From Proteromonas lacertae (Eukaryota > Sar > Bigyra > Opalinata > Proteromonadidae): DNA of 24,201 nucleotides. Positions 9,935 through 18,793 of this stretch are shown piece by piece; positions within the stretch are counted from its first letter, which is position 1; each line of letters begins with the position of its first letter. The notes under the pieces were generated by a model. It was not told the DNA's origin, made no database searches, and saw nothing but the letters and a program-made list of their open reading frames with translations. The position numbers and the translations under genes are program-made. Location of the stretch: the NCBI GenBank assembly GCA_002245135.1, contig NGBS01001252.1, positions 1-24,201 on the forward strand, given 5' to 3'.

Positions 9935-10606
9935 TTATTCACATTTTGACAATTCTTTAACTTCATTAAGATAATTTGGGTATTCATAACATTCATTATT
10001 ACTATCTAATTCTATTTTACATTTAATATAACCATTATCTTTTAGCATTTTTCTTACCATGTTATTTTTATAATTATCTTTACCATTAAACTCTATAACC
10101 CAATAATTGACTATAATAGAAAAGTCAAATGTCTCTAATACCGCAAATTCACTACCTTCAACATCTAATGAAAAAAAATCAATATGGGTGATATGAAACT
10201 CATGAAGTATATTACCTATATTAGAACATTTAGTTTTCACTCCAGCCTTAAAATCTACAAATCCTTTATTTTTACATATAGCAGTGCATAGTATTTGTGA
10301 TCTTGGTCTTAAATATTGATTATTCATTAGCTTGTAACAATTATTAGTACTCCCCTCTATCAAAATTCCTGATCAACCTAAATAATTCTCATAAAAATAA
10401 GTATTGCTAATAACATATCCATCTAATGCACCTTGTTCAACATAAATACCATTTAATTTGTTTTTAAAGAAATTAACATTATACGTATAATCTTCATAAA
10501 GGCAACTCCGTAAATGTGGATGAACAACTGATTCATATTCAATATTATTATTGTTGTTTGAGTTCATAAATGTAATAAAGCATGGATTAAATATCCAGAT
10601 ATACAT
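9935..10606 (-). pseudogene. FkbM-family methyltransferase with in-frame TGA
   Basis: A single frame reads from ATG at 10606 to TAA at 9935, interrupted only by TGA at 10373-10375. Before it: NFFKNKLNGIYVEQGALDGY and VISNTYFYENYLG (the FkbM SAM-binding loop and SNT). After it: SGILIEGSTNNCYKL, ILCTAICKNKG, HITHIDFFSLDVEGSEFAVL and YWVIEFNG. The stop sits where the sibling at 5829 and the family have Trp (N-W-K-GLLIE), so a single TGG-to-TGA change explains it. All intact genes in the window use TGG for Trp, so reassignment is unlikely. Readthrough or a base-call error is possible. No N-terminal membrane anchor is obvious, unlike its neighbours, so an upstream exon may be missing. Confidence 0.78.
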
Positions 10607-11026
10607 ACTTCAATTTTATAAGTAGTCTTATCCATCTCTTTATTTATATGCTATTTAATTAAACTTAATAGCAAATATAGGAACATTTCATAAAGCATAA
10701 ATCTATTATAAATATCTAGTAGTTAACTATTTTTTATCTACAAATATACTTATACAACATTTGTTTCATATCATAAAACAATTTAAATACAAAAAAATAA
10801 ATACAAACTTTTCTAAAAAGCTTGTCAGTTTCATTTTTTCTTTAGCTAAAAAAATATATTTGAATTAATAATCAATTATCACACTTTCCCCATAGCTATA
10901 AAATATATTGAAATACTCATATTTACTGTTTGCATTATAAATAACAAAAACAATATATTAAGTTCTGAATAGCTATGGGGAAATAAATACCTCTTATGAA
11001 CATTTCTAAATTTGGTTGTTATTATT
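10607..11026. other. 420-bp non-coding interval with an inverted repeat
   Basis: It lies between the start of the FkbM gene and the 3' end of the acyltransferase, both minus strand. Very AT-rich, with no supported gene. It contains the inverted repeat at 10885-10983. Confidence 0.5.
10885..10983. repeat. perfect 15-bp inverted repeat, 69-bp loop
   Basis: TTTCCCCATAGCTAT at 10885-10899 is the exact reverse complement of 10969-10983. Inside it, 10902-10910 and 10951-10959 pair over about 9 more bases. The GC-containing arms stand out against the AT background. It sits about 45 bp past the acyltransferase stop codon. It could be a small inverted-repeat element or a transcript 3'-end hairpin. 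Confidence 0.75.
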
Positions 11027-12880
11027 TTATACACAAGTTTCACCATATATATTTTTATAAAGAAATGATGTATGAGGAAGTTGGAAATAAGGACAAGATG
11101 AATTATATTTAAACTCTTTATCATATTCAATATATTTTGAAATGACATTAACTACATTTTTATGTATTATTCTCATATACATTAAACTCAAATGATTGTA
11201 ATCTGCATATATTGGATAATCATCATAATAGAATAAACATTTATTCTCTTCAATTATACTGTTTTCCCAAAATGTAACTACTTCTATATTACTATTATTT
11301 GGCTTTGAATGCTTATCTGGTATAATACATGTCTGATTTAATACTCCATAACAATCATTTTTATTGATTTTTAGACATGAATTTGGATCATTAGATAGCT
11401 TTGGATTATCATATGAACGATCACTTGTGTGTCTTGGATTATCATTACTCAATAATACTCTATTACACTGTGAAGTTATTTGCTGAGCTAAAGCTTGATT
11501 TATGGAATATAATTCTTCTGATGAATACATATACATACCTATTACACATAGATTAAAATGATAGCTGGTTAAAACGCTTTTAATATAGTTAAGTGCAGAA
11601 TCTTTCCTAATTCCCCAAGGAGCTAAGTATATATGAACTAATTGATATTTATCTCTATATTCACTATTAATTATTGCTATCATATATTGTTCGATGTGAG
11701 AATCTCCAATAAATAGTATTGCTGATTGATAGATTGTAGAATTAATTTTCAAGCAACAATAGTTTTTCTGACCTTTAACAAAAATTCCAACCAATTCTGG
11801 ACTACTGTAATGTTTTAAATCTTTGAGCATATAATTACAAAGTTTATTAAAGACAATAATTAATATATATGTAGATGAAATGAGAATAATTGAAATAATG
11901 TATGTTAAGTTGTTTGACAGGATGTACCTCCCTCTATAGAAAGGGATTTCAACAACATTGTATGATATTATTACACATATTATTAATACACCAAAGTAAT
12001 ATACTATTGATGTATTGATAATAGTCTTAAGAGGAAAATGTATGAGGTATATAGAATATGATAGATTACCAATGACACATATAACTCTATTAGTAATTAA
12101 AACACTCTTTTGAGATGAATAAAGAGTAGATAAACTAAACATCACAGGAATAAGCGCATTATAACTTGGATATACTATTCTGTCGCTATAAAAAATAGAA
12201 ATAACTATCAACAATATGATTGAAACATTTGATAATACTTTATTCTTATTCTCAGAATTGTATGGAATATATCTTATCACTGCTCCTAATAAAAACTCCC
12301 ATGATCTACTAGAAAGAAAGAAATAAGCTTTCTTCAAGTCACTATAACCATAAAACAATGATATGATAAAAGAAACAACTGATAAAACTATATACAGAGT
12401 TTTGATATGATTATATACACTCCACACAATAATTGGAGAGATAATGTAAAACTGTTCTTCCAATGATAATGACCAATAGTGAAGAAGAGTACTTTCTTTC
12501 AAACCAGCATGAAAATAATCCACCTTATGGAAATAAAAATTGTAATTTGCGAATATCAATAAACTTGCTATTGCATCATTTTTATATACTGAGAAATATG
12601 TGAAATCATATTGAAAAGTATAAAAAGTAACAAACAGAATTGTAGTTAACGATGCAGGCAATAATCTTCTCAGCCTAGCAGCGTAGAATGTGATATAGAA
12701 TTTGTTCTTTTGAGTCTTTATTCTATTCTCAATTGAATAACATACTAAAAATCCTGAAATTACAAAAAAAATATCAACTCCTATAAATCCTCCTGATAAT
12801 ATTTGTGGATATAAATGATAAAATAAAACTAATAACACTGCAATACCTCTCAATCCTTGAATATCATTTCGAAAATTCAT
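11027..12880 (-). CDS. OafA/YrhL-type acyltransferase-3 with C-terminal SGNH domain
   Basis: Intact 617-residue single-exon protein of the bacterial type, also found as the oac family in nematodes. It opens with RNDIQGLRGIAVLLVLFYH, whose His22 is the conserved acyltransferase residue. SGGFIGVDIFFVISGFLV, the RLRRLLPASL loop and LHYWSLSLEEQFY (about 132-144) follow, all hallmark motifs. About ten hydrophobic segments run to roughly residue 350. Beyond that lies an SGNH-like domain with ILFIGDSHIEQYM (block I Ser, about 391-394) and the catalytic-type YADYNHLSL (about 556-564). Such proteins pass acetyl groups across a membrane onto sugar hydroxyls. The acceptor here is unknown. It is divergent from the fucosyltransferase at 12889 with only 8 bp between ATGs. 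Confidence 0.9.
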   Translation of the reverse strand: MNFRNDIQGLRGIAVLLVLFYHLYPQILSGGFIGVDIFFVISGFLVCYSIENRIKTQKNKFYITFYAARLRRLLPASLTTILFVTFYTFQYDFTYFSVYKNDAIASLLIFANYNFYFHKVDYFHAGLKESTLLHYWSLSLEEQFYIISPIIVWSVYNHIKTLYIVLSVVSFIISLFYGYSDLKKAYFFLSSRSWEFLLGAVIRYIPYNSENKNKVLSNVSIILLIVISIFYSDRIVYPSYNALIPVMFSLSTLYSSQKSVLITNRVICVIGNLSYSIYLIHFPLKTIINTSIVYYFGVLIICVIISYNVVEIPFYRGRYILSNNLTYIISIILISSTYILIIVFNKLCNYMLKDLKHYSSPELVGIFVKGQKNYCCLKINSTIYQSAILFIGDSHIEQYMIAIINSEYRDKYQLVHIYLAPWGIRKDSALNYIKSVLTSYHFNLCVIGMYMYSSEELYSINQALAQQITSQCNRVLLSNDNPRHTSDRSYDNPKLSNDPNSCLKINKNDCYGVLNQTCIIPDKHSKPNNSNIEVVTFWENSIIEENKCLFYYDDYPIYADYNHLSLMYMRIIHKNVVNVISKYIEYDKEFKYNSSCPYFQLPHTSFLYKNIYGETCV

Positions 12881-12888
12881 TATAAAAT
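12881..12888. promoter_or_regulatory. 8-bp gap between divergent start codons, TATAAAAT
   Basis: The only sequence between the ATG of the acyltransferase (-) and that of the fucosyltransferase (+) is TATAAAAT. It resembles a TATA element on the plus strand, but it is too close to both start codons to act as a standard core promoter for either. Both transcripts must begin inside the opposite gene, or have upstream exons I cannot see. Confidence 0.4.
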
Positions 12889-14265
12889 ATGAAAATTGTA
12901 TTTAGAAAGTATGTTATTCTATTGCTATTATTATTTCCCTTTTATTTATCTATAAATAATATATTTTTTACATTTAATAAATATGAATATAATCCTTTTA
13001 TTGATTATCTTAATGACTGCGATTATAATTTCTATCAACCTTCTAACATTACACACATATCAAAAATAAATAATGGATGGATTTTGTGGGAAAAATTAAA
13101 TAAGTTGAATATGTCTAACAAATGCACTGCAATTAAGAAAATTTACAACATTCACAAAAGAAAAAACAATATAATATTCAACAGATTATATCATTTTAAC
13201 AATAATAATGTTATTAGTGTAAAAGGTGAGTTTCCTCATAAATCATATTACAGAATGACACCCAATACCAAATCAAATAGTAAAAATGTTATATCGCACA
13301 CCTATGAAGTACAAAAATATATTTTTCAACATCAAAATCCTCAAAATTGTGAAAATAAGTCATTTCTTATAATTAGCGGATTTGATACAGGGCATGGATC
13401 TGAAATTCATGTACTCAGTACATATTTGGCATTAGCTCTTACAATAAACAGAATTGTTGTATTTGATCCTTTCTACCAAAATAAAAAAACATTTGGAGAG
13501 TTCTGTAATAACATAACAACATGGGAATGTTTTTTTGAACCGTTAACCAACTGTTCATTACCTAGAACAGCTTTTATAAATACTACTGAATATCAAAACA
13601 GCTCTCAAACAGAGAAATATTTATATCTAAGGATGTTATATAATTGTATTGATTGTGTACCAACCTATGTTAGTAAACTACTTTCAAATTCTGTCATTCC
13701 AAAAGAGAATCTACTACCTTACTGGAGAATACAATCAACAACATATATATTTAGATTGAATGAAAAAACAAATAACAGAGTAAGTGAAATGATAAAAGAT
13801 TCAGTAGGAAATGCTTTAGAATCTGGTTGTATTAATGTATGGGTTAGACATGGAGATAAGTATAAAGAAATGCAATTATTAACATCAGATAAATACTTGC
13901 ATTCTGTAAAGTTATTTAATTCCATTGTTAAGAAAAAAATCCCAATTTACTTATCATCTGATGATCCAGAAGTGATAGATTATTTTCAAAAGCATTATTC
14001 TGATGTTTACTATTTAAATTTTAAAAGATTAAATGATAATTATACAGAAAATTTAAATAAAGGAGATAAAATGACATTGAATTTTATTGCTGATGTTAAA
14101 ACAGCATTACATTGCATTGCATTTAGTGGTACTAGAGCTAGCAATGTTGTTAGAATAATAGACGAATTAAAGAATACAGTTGGCTTTTCATTGAATTATC
14201 CATATTTTGAAAATGGAAATATATATTTTAGTGAATATGGTTATGAAAGAAAAGAGTTTTGGTAA
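12889..14265 (+). CDS. GT23-like (alpha-1,6-type) fucosyltransferase
   Basis: Intact 458-residue protein with an N-terminal anchor (YVILLLLLFPFYLSI). The catalytic region starts with FLIISGFDTGHGSEIHVLST (about 158-177), the GxGseiH loop of GDP-fucose transferases. Next come RIVVFDP and TTWECFFEPLTNCSLP (about 210), a Cys-rich stretch seen in FUT8-related proteins. INVWVRHGDKYKEMQLL (about 315-331) is the HxR-type motif that binds GDP-fucose, followed by IPIYLSSDDPEVIDYF. DVKTALHCIAFSGTRASNVV resembles the 3' motif region where these enzymes hold a conserved SxxS/N. Exact linkage is inferred. No lesion or intron. Several N-x-S/T sites fit a lumenal domain. Confidence 0.78.
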   Translation: MKIVFRKYVILLLLLFPFYLSINNIFFTFNKYEYNPFIDYLNDCDYNFYQPSNITHISKINNGWILWEKLNKLNMSNKCTAIKKIYNIHKRKNNIIFNRLYHFNNNNVISVKGEFPHKSYYRMTPNTKSNSKNVISHTYEVQKYIFQHQNPQNCENKSFLIISGFDTGHGSEIHVLSTYLALALTINRIVVFDPFYQNKKTFGEFCNNITTWECFFEPLTNCSLPRTAFINTTEYQNSSQTEKYLYLRMLYNCIDCVPTYVSKLLSNSVIPKENLLPYWRIQSTTYIFRLNEKTNNRVSEMIKDSVGNALESGCINVWVRHGDKYKEMQLLTSDKYLHSVKLFNSIVKKKIPIYLSSDDPEVIDYFQKHYSDVYYLNFKRLNDNYTENLNKGDKMTLNFIADVKTALHCIAFSGTRASNVVRIIDELKNTVGFSLNYPYFENGNIYFSEYGYERKEFW

Positions 14266-14341
14266 AATAATTTATAATTATTTATTATAGCTTGTTTAGA
14301 TTTATATTTTCAATATTTATTTTGTATAATAGTTGTTTATA

Positions 14342-16144
14342 ATGAAACATTTGTCAAATACATTATTTAGATATGATATTCAATTTTTAAGAGGAATTGC
14401 TTGTTTAGCTGTTTTAGTATATCATACAAATGAAGAATATTTGCCTGGAGGTTATTTGGGTGTTGATATTTTCTATATTATTTCAGGTTATCTAATATTG
14501 CCAAGTCTGAAAAGACAGAATGGTTTTATAATTAATATATCAAAAAGATGTAAAAGATTATTACCAGCTTCATATTTTGTGTTAGTTGTTTTATCAATAT
14601 TTATCAACAAAATACCTGAAATATATAGAAAAGAATTTATTAATGATATTCAATATGCAGTTCTTCAAGTGTTGAATATTAAATTTTACATGAAAGTGTT
14701 AGATTATTACTCTCCAACTATACAATCATATATTCTTCATTATTGGTCTTTATCAATAGAATGGCATTTTTTCATCATCTTTTTATTCATTTATAATATA
14801 TTCAGTGCAAAAGCATTGAATAATGTTTTGTTGATGATGTTGTTCTTATCCTTTATAATTTGTTGTTTAACCACTTACTCCAATCATAGTTATTCATATT
14901 TTTCAATAGAATCAAGATTATGGGAATTTATTTGTGGAATGTTTTGTAGTATTATAAATTACAGATTATCCCACATTGTGAAATATGTTTCAATGATAGG
15001 AATAATGATTTGCATGTATTTATATAATACTCAAATCATTACATATCCTGGATATATGTCTATTTTACCAGCAATGTTGGTTTGTCTGTATTTAATGGCA
15101 AATGAGAAGAGTAATGTTTTTAATTTCTCATTGCTGGTATTTATTGGTAATATATCATTTTCATTGTATTTAGTTCACTATTCTATATTGAAATTATCAG
15201 AATATTCATTATCAATCAACTATATAATGATATTCCTTTTGACCTTGCTATTGTATTACATGATAGAAAAACCAATAAACAAAATGCAATTAAAAACATA
15301 TACAATTCTTACAATTGTGATTGGAGTTATTGTTTTGGTTATAATATCAGTGAGATATACAGAATTTCAGTTAGAATTTAATAGTGAATTGAATATAACC
15401 CAAAAGATGGAAGAAGCAAGATTAGAATGGATTACACTTGATAGAACATACATGTGGTGTGGAGATTCATCAAAATTGAAGAATTTTAATGGAACATTCT
15501 TTATTGGAGATTCTCATATTCTTCAATGGTTTCCTATATTTTTGAGATTGGATTTATCTCCAACAAGAAAGATAATATACTTCAATATGTATATTTCTTC
15601 TATTCTTTCGATTGATTTTTCTACATTATCAAAGATATTCAGTTATACACGAAGAATATATAATATATTTTTATCTCATTCATTGGATTATAATCATTGG
15701 CATATCAAAGAAGAAGTTGTAAAAGAAAAATGGCCTATTTATTTGAAAGAAATAAATAAATATTCAAATCATGTTTATGTTATTCAAGATACTCCATTTC
15801 TGTTGTTTGAACCATTCACTTTGAACAACATATACAATGTTAAAGCAAAATTAGGTGTAAATGCAACATGGAATCAATTTCCATTATTGAATTACTCTCA
15901 TGTCAAATATGTTTTTGTGAATAAGTGGTTTTGTCAGAATGATTGTGATGTATTTATAAATGGAAGATCATTATATAAAGATGATAATCATATTTTACCT
16001 CATATAACAATCAAATTACTTGAAGATTTTTCAAAACAATTGAATATGTCAATAATTGATAGAAATAATACTTATACTATTTATAGATATGGATTTGAAT
16101 CAGTAACAAATTATAATAAAGTTTTGGAGGATATAATCAAATAA
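14342..16144 (+). CDS. second acyltransferase-3/SGNH protein, diverged motif
   Basis: A product of 600 residues from ATG 14342, intact; three in-frame codons upstream of it lack an ATG. It has the same architecture as the 11027-12880 protein: RYDIQFLRGIACLAVLVYH, PGGYLGVDIFYIISGYLI, RCKRLLPASY, a multi-pass domain, then FFIGDSHILQWF (about 385) and a C-terminal YKDDNHILPHI (about 545). The HYWSLSIEWHFF segment has Trp-His where relatives carry Glu-Gln (SLSxEEQF), and DIQFLRG replaces DIQGLRG. It may have altered specificity or activity. It is transcribed in the same direction as the fucosyltransferase upstream and the truncated third acyltransferase downstream. Confidence 0.85.
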   Translation: MKHLSNTLFRYDIQFLRGIACLAVLVYHTNEEYLPGGYLGVDIFYIISGYLILPSLKRQNGFIINISKRCKRLLPASYFVLVVLSIFINKIPEIYRKEFINDIQYAVLQVLNIKFYMKVLDYYSPTIQSYILHYWSLSIEWHFFIIFLFIYNIFSAKALNNVLLMMLFLSFIICCLTTYSNHSYSYFSIESRLWEFICGMFCSIINYRLSHIVKYVSMIGIMICMYLYNTQIITYPGYMSILPAMLVCLYLMANEKSNVFNFSLLVFIGNISFSLYLVHYSILKLSEYSLSINYIMIFLLTLLLYYMIEKPINKMQLKTYTILTIVIGVIVLVIISVRYTEFQLEFNSELNITQKMEEARLEWITLDRTYMWCGDSSKLKNFNGTFFIGDSHILQWFPIFLRLDLSPTRKIIYFNMYISSILSIDFSTLSKIFSYTRRIYNIFLSHSLDYNHWHIKEEVVKEKWPIYLKEINKYSNHVYVIQDTPFLLFEPFTLNNIYNVKAKLGVNATWNQFPLLNYSHVKYVFVNKWFCQNDCDVFINGRSLYKDDNHILPHITIKLLEDFSKQLNMSIIDRNNTYTIYRYGFESVTNYNKVLEDIIK

Positions 16145-16173
16145 TTCAATTAACCTAGTTTGTCATTATTAAG

Positions 16174-16964
16174 ATGAATTTTAGAGATGATATAGAAGGT
16201 TTAAGAGGAGTTTCTATTCTCTTTGTATTGATTATAAATGCGATATATTATACGATAAAGTAAAGTATATTTTCTATGGAGATTCACATTTAGAACAATA
16301 TTTTAATGTAATAAAGTATTTCATTAAAGAACCTTCAGTTTTGTTTCTCTCTTATTTTTGGCACTTACTGAATAATGATGAAAGAACAATTGATAAGATT
16401 TTAAATCCATACAAAAACATAGAAATTATTTTTTCTGGATTAATGATTAATATGGAAATTTTTAATGTAACTCAAAGTAAGGTAGAAACAACATTAAATA
16501 AATATCTAAAGTTATTTAAAAGACACAGTAAGAAAGTAGTATATATTATGGATAATCCTTATTTGTGTTTTGATCCATTTGAAGCTCAACAGAAAGGATT
16601 CACTACGTTTGAAATAGGTAACAACGCAACATTAGCTTACTATAAAATACATCCATCAATAATAACTCTTAATCCATTTCTACTACTTTGTCCTAATAAT
16701 CATATTTGTAATTTAACTATTAATTCTATACAAATTTATAGGGATGATAATCATCTTAATAGGGAAATAGTTTATATTTTTAAGGATTATTTTTCTGAAC
16801 AAATTATTGAAAAACCTATATGTAAATCATCAACATTATTTTGGCATGAATTAAGAGAATTTAGATTTACAAATGAGTTTGCTAGAAATTTTTCACAGGA
16901 ATATAATTATAGCATTTTATATCATCCACTTCCAAAACCAATAAAACATATTAAATATTTATAG
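16174..16964 (+). pseudogene. third acyltransferase-3/SGNH gene, membrane domain deleted
   Basis: The first 20 codons from ATG 16174 encode NFRDDIEGLRGVSILFVLI, unmistakably the acyltransferase N-terminus. At about 16235-16241 the sequence jumps, in another frame, to DKVKYIFYGDSHLEQYFNVI, block I of the SGNH domain. The SGNH part is then intact to TAG at 16962, including YIMDNPYLCFDPFEAQQ and the catalytic-type YRDDNHLNREI. Roughly 340 residues that should form the transmembrane acyltransferase domain are missing. The short N-terminal frame stops at 16261. If expressed from an internal start, only a soluble SGNH fragment would result. I read it as an internal-deletion pseudogene about 30 bp after its intact sibling. 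Confidence 0.82.
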
Positions 16965-17012
16965 TGTAGTGTGAATATGCTTGATTTCTTGATTAATATC
17001 ATAAATCTTAGA

Positions 17013-17665
17013 TTATTTACTGAATACCATTAGATTGTTTCTTATGTAATTTATTTTGCTACTTCTATAAAGCCTTTTATGTATAGAATCATTCCAATTT
17101 AATCCTTTTGAAGTAAATAAACTAATTACTTCATTTTTATTTTTTTCATTTATATGAGAAAATCCTCCTTGTCCTCTTCTTGCCCATGTCAAAATTATTG
17201 TTTTCTTTGAACATTTTATTAAATTTTCTACATATGTATTTTCATACATTTGAGGTATATGTTCTCCTACTTCAATTGACATTACAACATCATGTAGGCA
17301 ATTAAAGTTAATTCTTTTGGCAATATTCAAAAACTTTACTTTTCTATTTGTAATAATCTCAATGTTTTTAGATCCATCATATGCATCGCAAGTGGTGTAG
17401 TTACGAATTACTTCGCAATATTGTCCAACACCAGCACCTAAATCTATTATTGTCTCATTTTTGAAAAGATTATTACTTCCATAGCTAAACCAGAATCAAG
17501 TACATTATTCCATCCAACATTAGGATTTTTTCTATTTATACAAAAACCACCCCATTTTTCACTTTTTGTAGTGTCACAATTATATTCTTTATTCATTTTT
17601 AGTTTTGACAAAGCATAGTATGTACCTACTACTAAAGTAACAATAATAACAATAATATAAATCAT
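17013..17665 (-). CDS. SAM-dependent class I methyltransferase, one frameshift
   Basis: From ATG 17665 the product has an anchor (YIIVIIVTLVVGTYYAL), then KWGGFCINRKNPNVGWNNVLD. The frame shifts once near 17490-17500 and resumes as WFSYGSNNLF, then ETIIDLGAGVGQYCEVIRNY (glycine-rich SAM-binding motif I). Later segments are CDAYDGSKNIE, VVMSIEVGEHIPQMYENTYV (motif IV equivalent), IILTWARRGQGGFSHIN and INYIRNNLMVF, all typical of a Methyltransf_23-like group. The stop is at 17013. No GT-AG pair near the break restores the frame, so the gene is disabled or the sequence has an indel error. The substrate is not evident; the anchor implies action in the secretory lumen. Convergent with the acyltransferase remnant ending at 16964. 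Confidence 0.7.
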
Positions 17666-17729
17666 ATAAATATATCTATATCAATCGTAATGACTTTAAC
17701 AAATGAAAATATACACAAATTAGAATTTA

Positions 17730-18677
17730 TTACTTTTTAAACACTAACATACCTACTTTATTTCTATCTAATAATTCACCACAATAACTCAATTGTTCAA
17801 AATTTGCCATTAAGTATTTCAATCTTTCAGGTCCATAATATCTGTGAACATTCCACAGTATAGATGATTTTTTCGCATACTGTACTGTAAGAAAGAATAA
17901 ACCATCTTTCTTTAACATACAATATATTTCTTCAACAGCATTTATATCTCCATCTGGTTCTAATTCATCGCCATATCTTCCTAACCCAGAATGTTCTAAT
18001 GAAGAATAAGATATAACAAAATCAAATTTTATATTTTCTCTTAATGTTTTTTCTGCAAATTCTTTTGGTGTAAATACCTTTATTAAGGGAACATTTGATT
18101 TTATTTTGCCATATTCAATTGTAGTAATAGATGCAGGATTCTTAGTTGTTAAAATAGCTTCAATCCATGGTCTTTCTGATCCAATAACAGCAATATTCTT
18201 ATTTTCCATACTATAATTGCTTAAACAATTCCTTATCAATTCAATATCATTTACATAATATGAACCAAAGTGAATATGATTATTATATTTGCTTACCATA
18301 TCATCGATTAATGATTGATTCCATTCTTTAGTAAATGCTTCAACACCAGAATATCTTTGAGCCATATAATGAATTCCTTCTATAGGCATTTCACCATTCT
18401 GTGTAAAATTCTTAATTAAATTATCAGGAGGGTATTTTGGAGGAGGCCAACTTGATGCTGGTTTTCTATTCATCATTCTCTTATAAACTGTTTTGCAATT
18501 TACACATTTACTTATATATGGGAAATATTTTGACTGAATATAACTCTTTCCACATTCTTCATTATTATGTAGTTGTGTAGTATTGATTATAGACAATTCT
18601 TTATTTCTGTTTGACAGATAATATATTAAAATAAAGCTAATTACTATAATAAATAAGAATGAAATTGTATAAATCAT
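17730..18677 (-). CDS. DUF268-family membrane-anchored protein
   Basis: Intact single-exon product of 315 residues with an N-terminal signal anchor (ISFLFIIVISFILIYYL). The second half carries the DUF268 signature: IAVIGSERPWIEAILTTKNP, TTIEYGKI, then FDFVISYSSLEHSGLGRYGD (about 217-236), PDGDINAVEEIYCMLKKDGL and LWNVHRYYGPERL. The order of motifs resembles a class I methyltransferase fold (a G-x-E loop, then an acidic strand, then post-motif LKkdGllfL), but the family's reaction is not established to my knowledge. A CxxC-type pair (CVNCKTVY) precedes the domain. It starts 65 bp upstream of the neighbouring methyltransferase and points the same way, so they may be functionally linked. Confidence 0.83.
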   Translation of the reverse strand: MIYTISFLFIIVISFILIYYLSNRNKELSIINTTQLHNNEECGKSYIQSKYFPYISKCVNCKTVYKRMMNRKPASSWPPPKYPPDNLIKNFTQNGEMPIEGIHYMAQRYSGVEAFTKEWNQSLIDDMVSKYNNHIHFGSYYVNDIELIRNCLSNYSMENKNIAVIGSERPWIEAILTTKNPASITTIEYGKIKSNVPLIKVFTPKEFAEKTLRENIKFDFVISYSSLEHSGLGRYGDELEPDGDINAVEEIYCMLKKDGLFFLTVQYAKKSSILWNVHRYYGPERLKYLMANFEQLSYCGELLDRNKVGMLVFKK

Positions 18678-18793
18678 ATTAAAATAAGAATAAATTATTA
18701 TTCATGTTAAGTATTTACAAACTTTCAAGTAAAAAATGAAATACAACAAACACTTAATAAATGTAAGTATGAATTATACAGTGGTTAGTGTGA

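Noticed and set aside
10373-10375. TGA read as Trp (alternative genetic code)
   Set aside because: Intact long genes use TGG for every Trp, and with this AT bias a TGA-Trp code would show many TGA codons. They show none.
10879-11148. Minus-strand 89-codon frame across the acyltransferase 3' end
   Set aside because: It overlaps the acyltransferase end in another frame and crosses the inverted repeat. No family features.
13719-13925. Minus-strand 68-codon frame inside the fucosyltransferase
   Set aside because: It is antisense to the conserved HxR motif region, and the plus strand is clearly coding.
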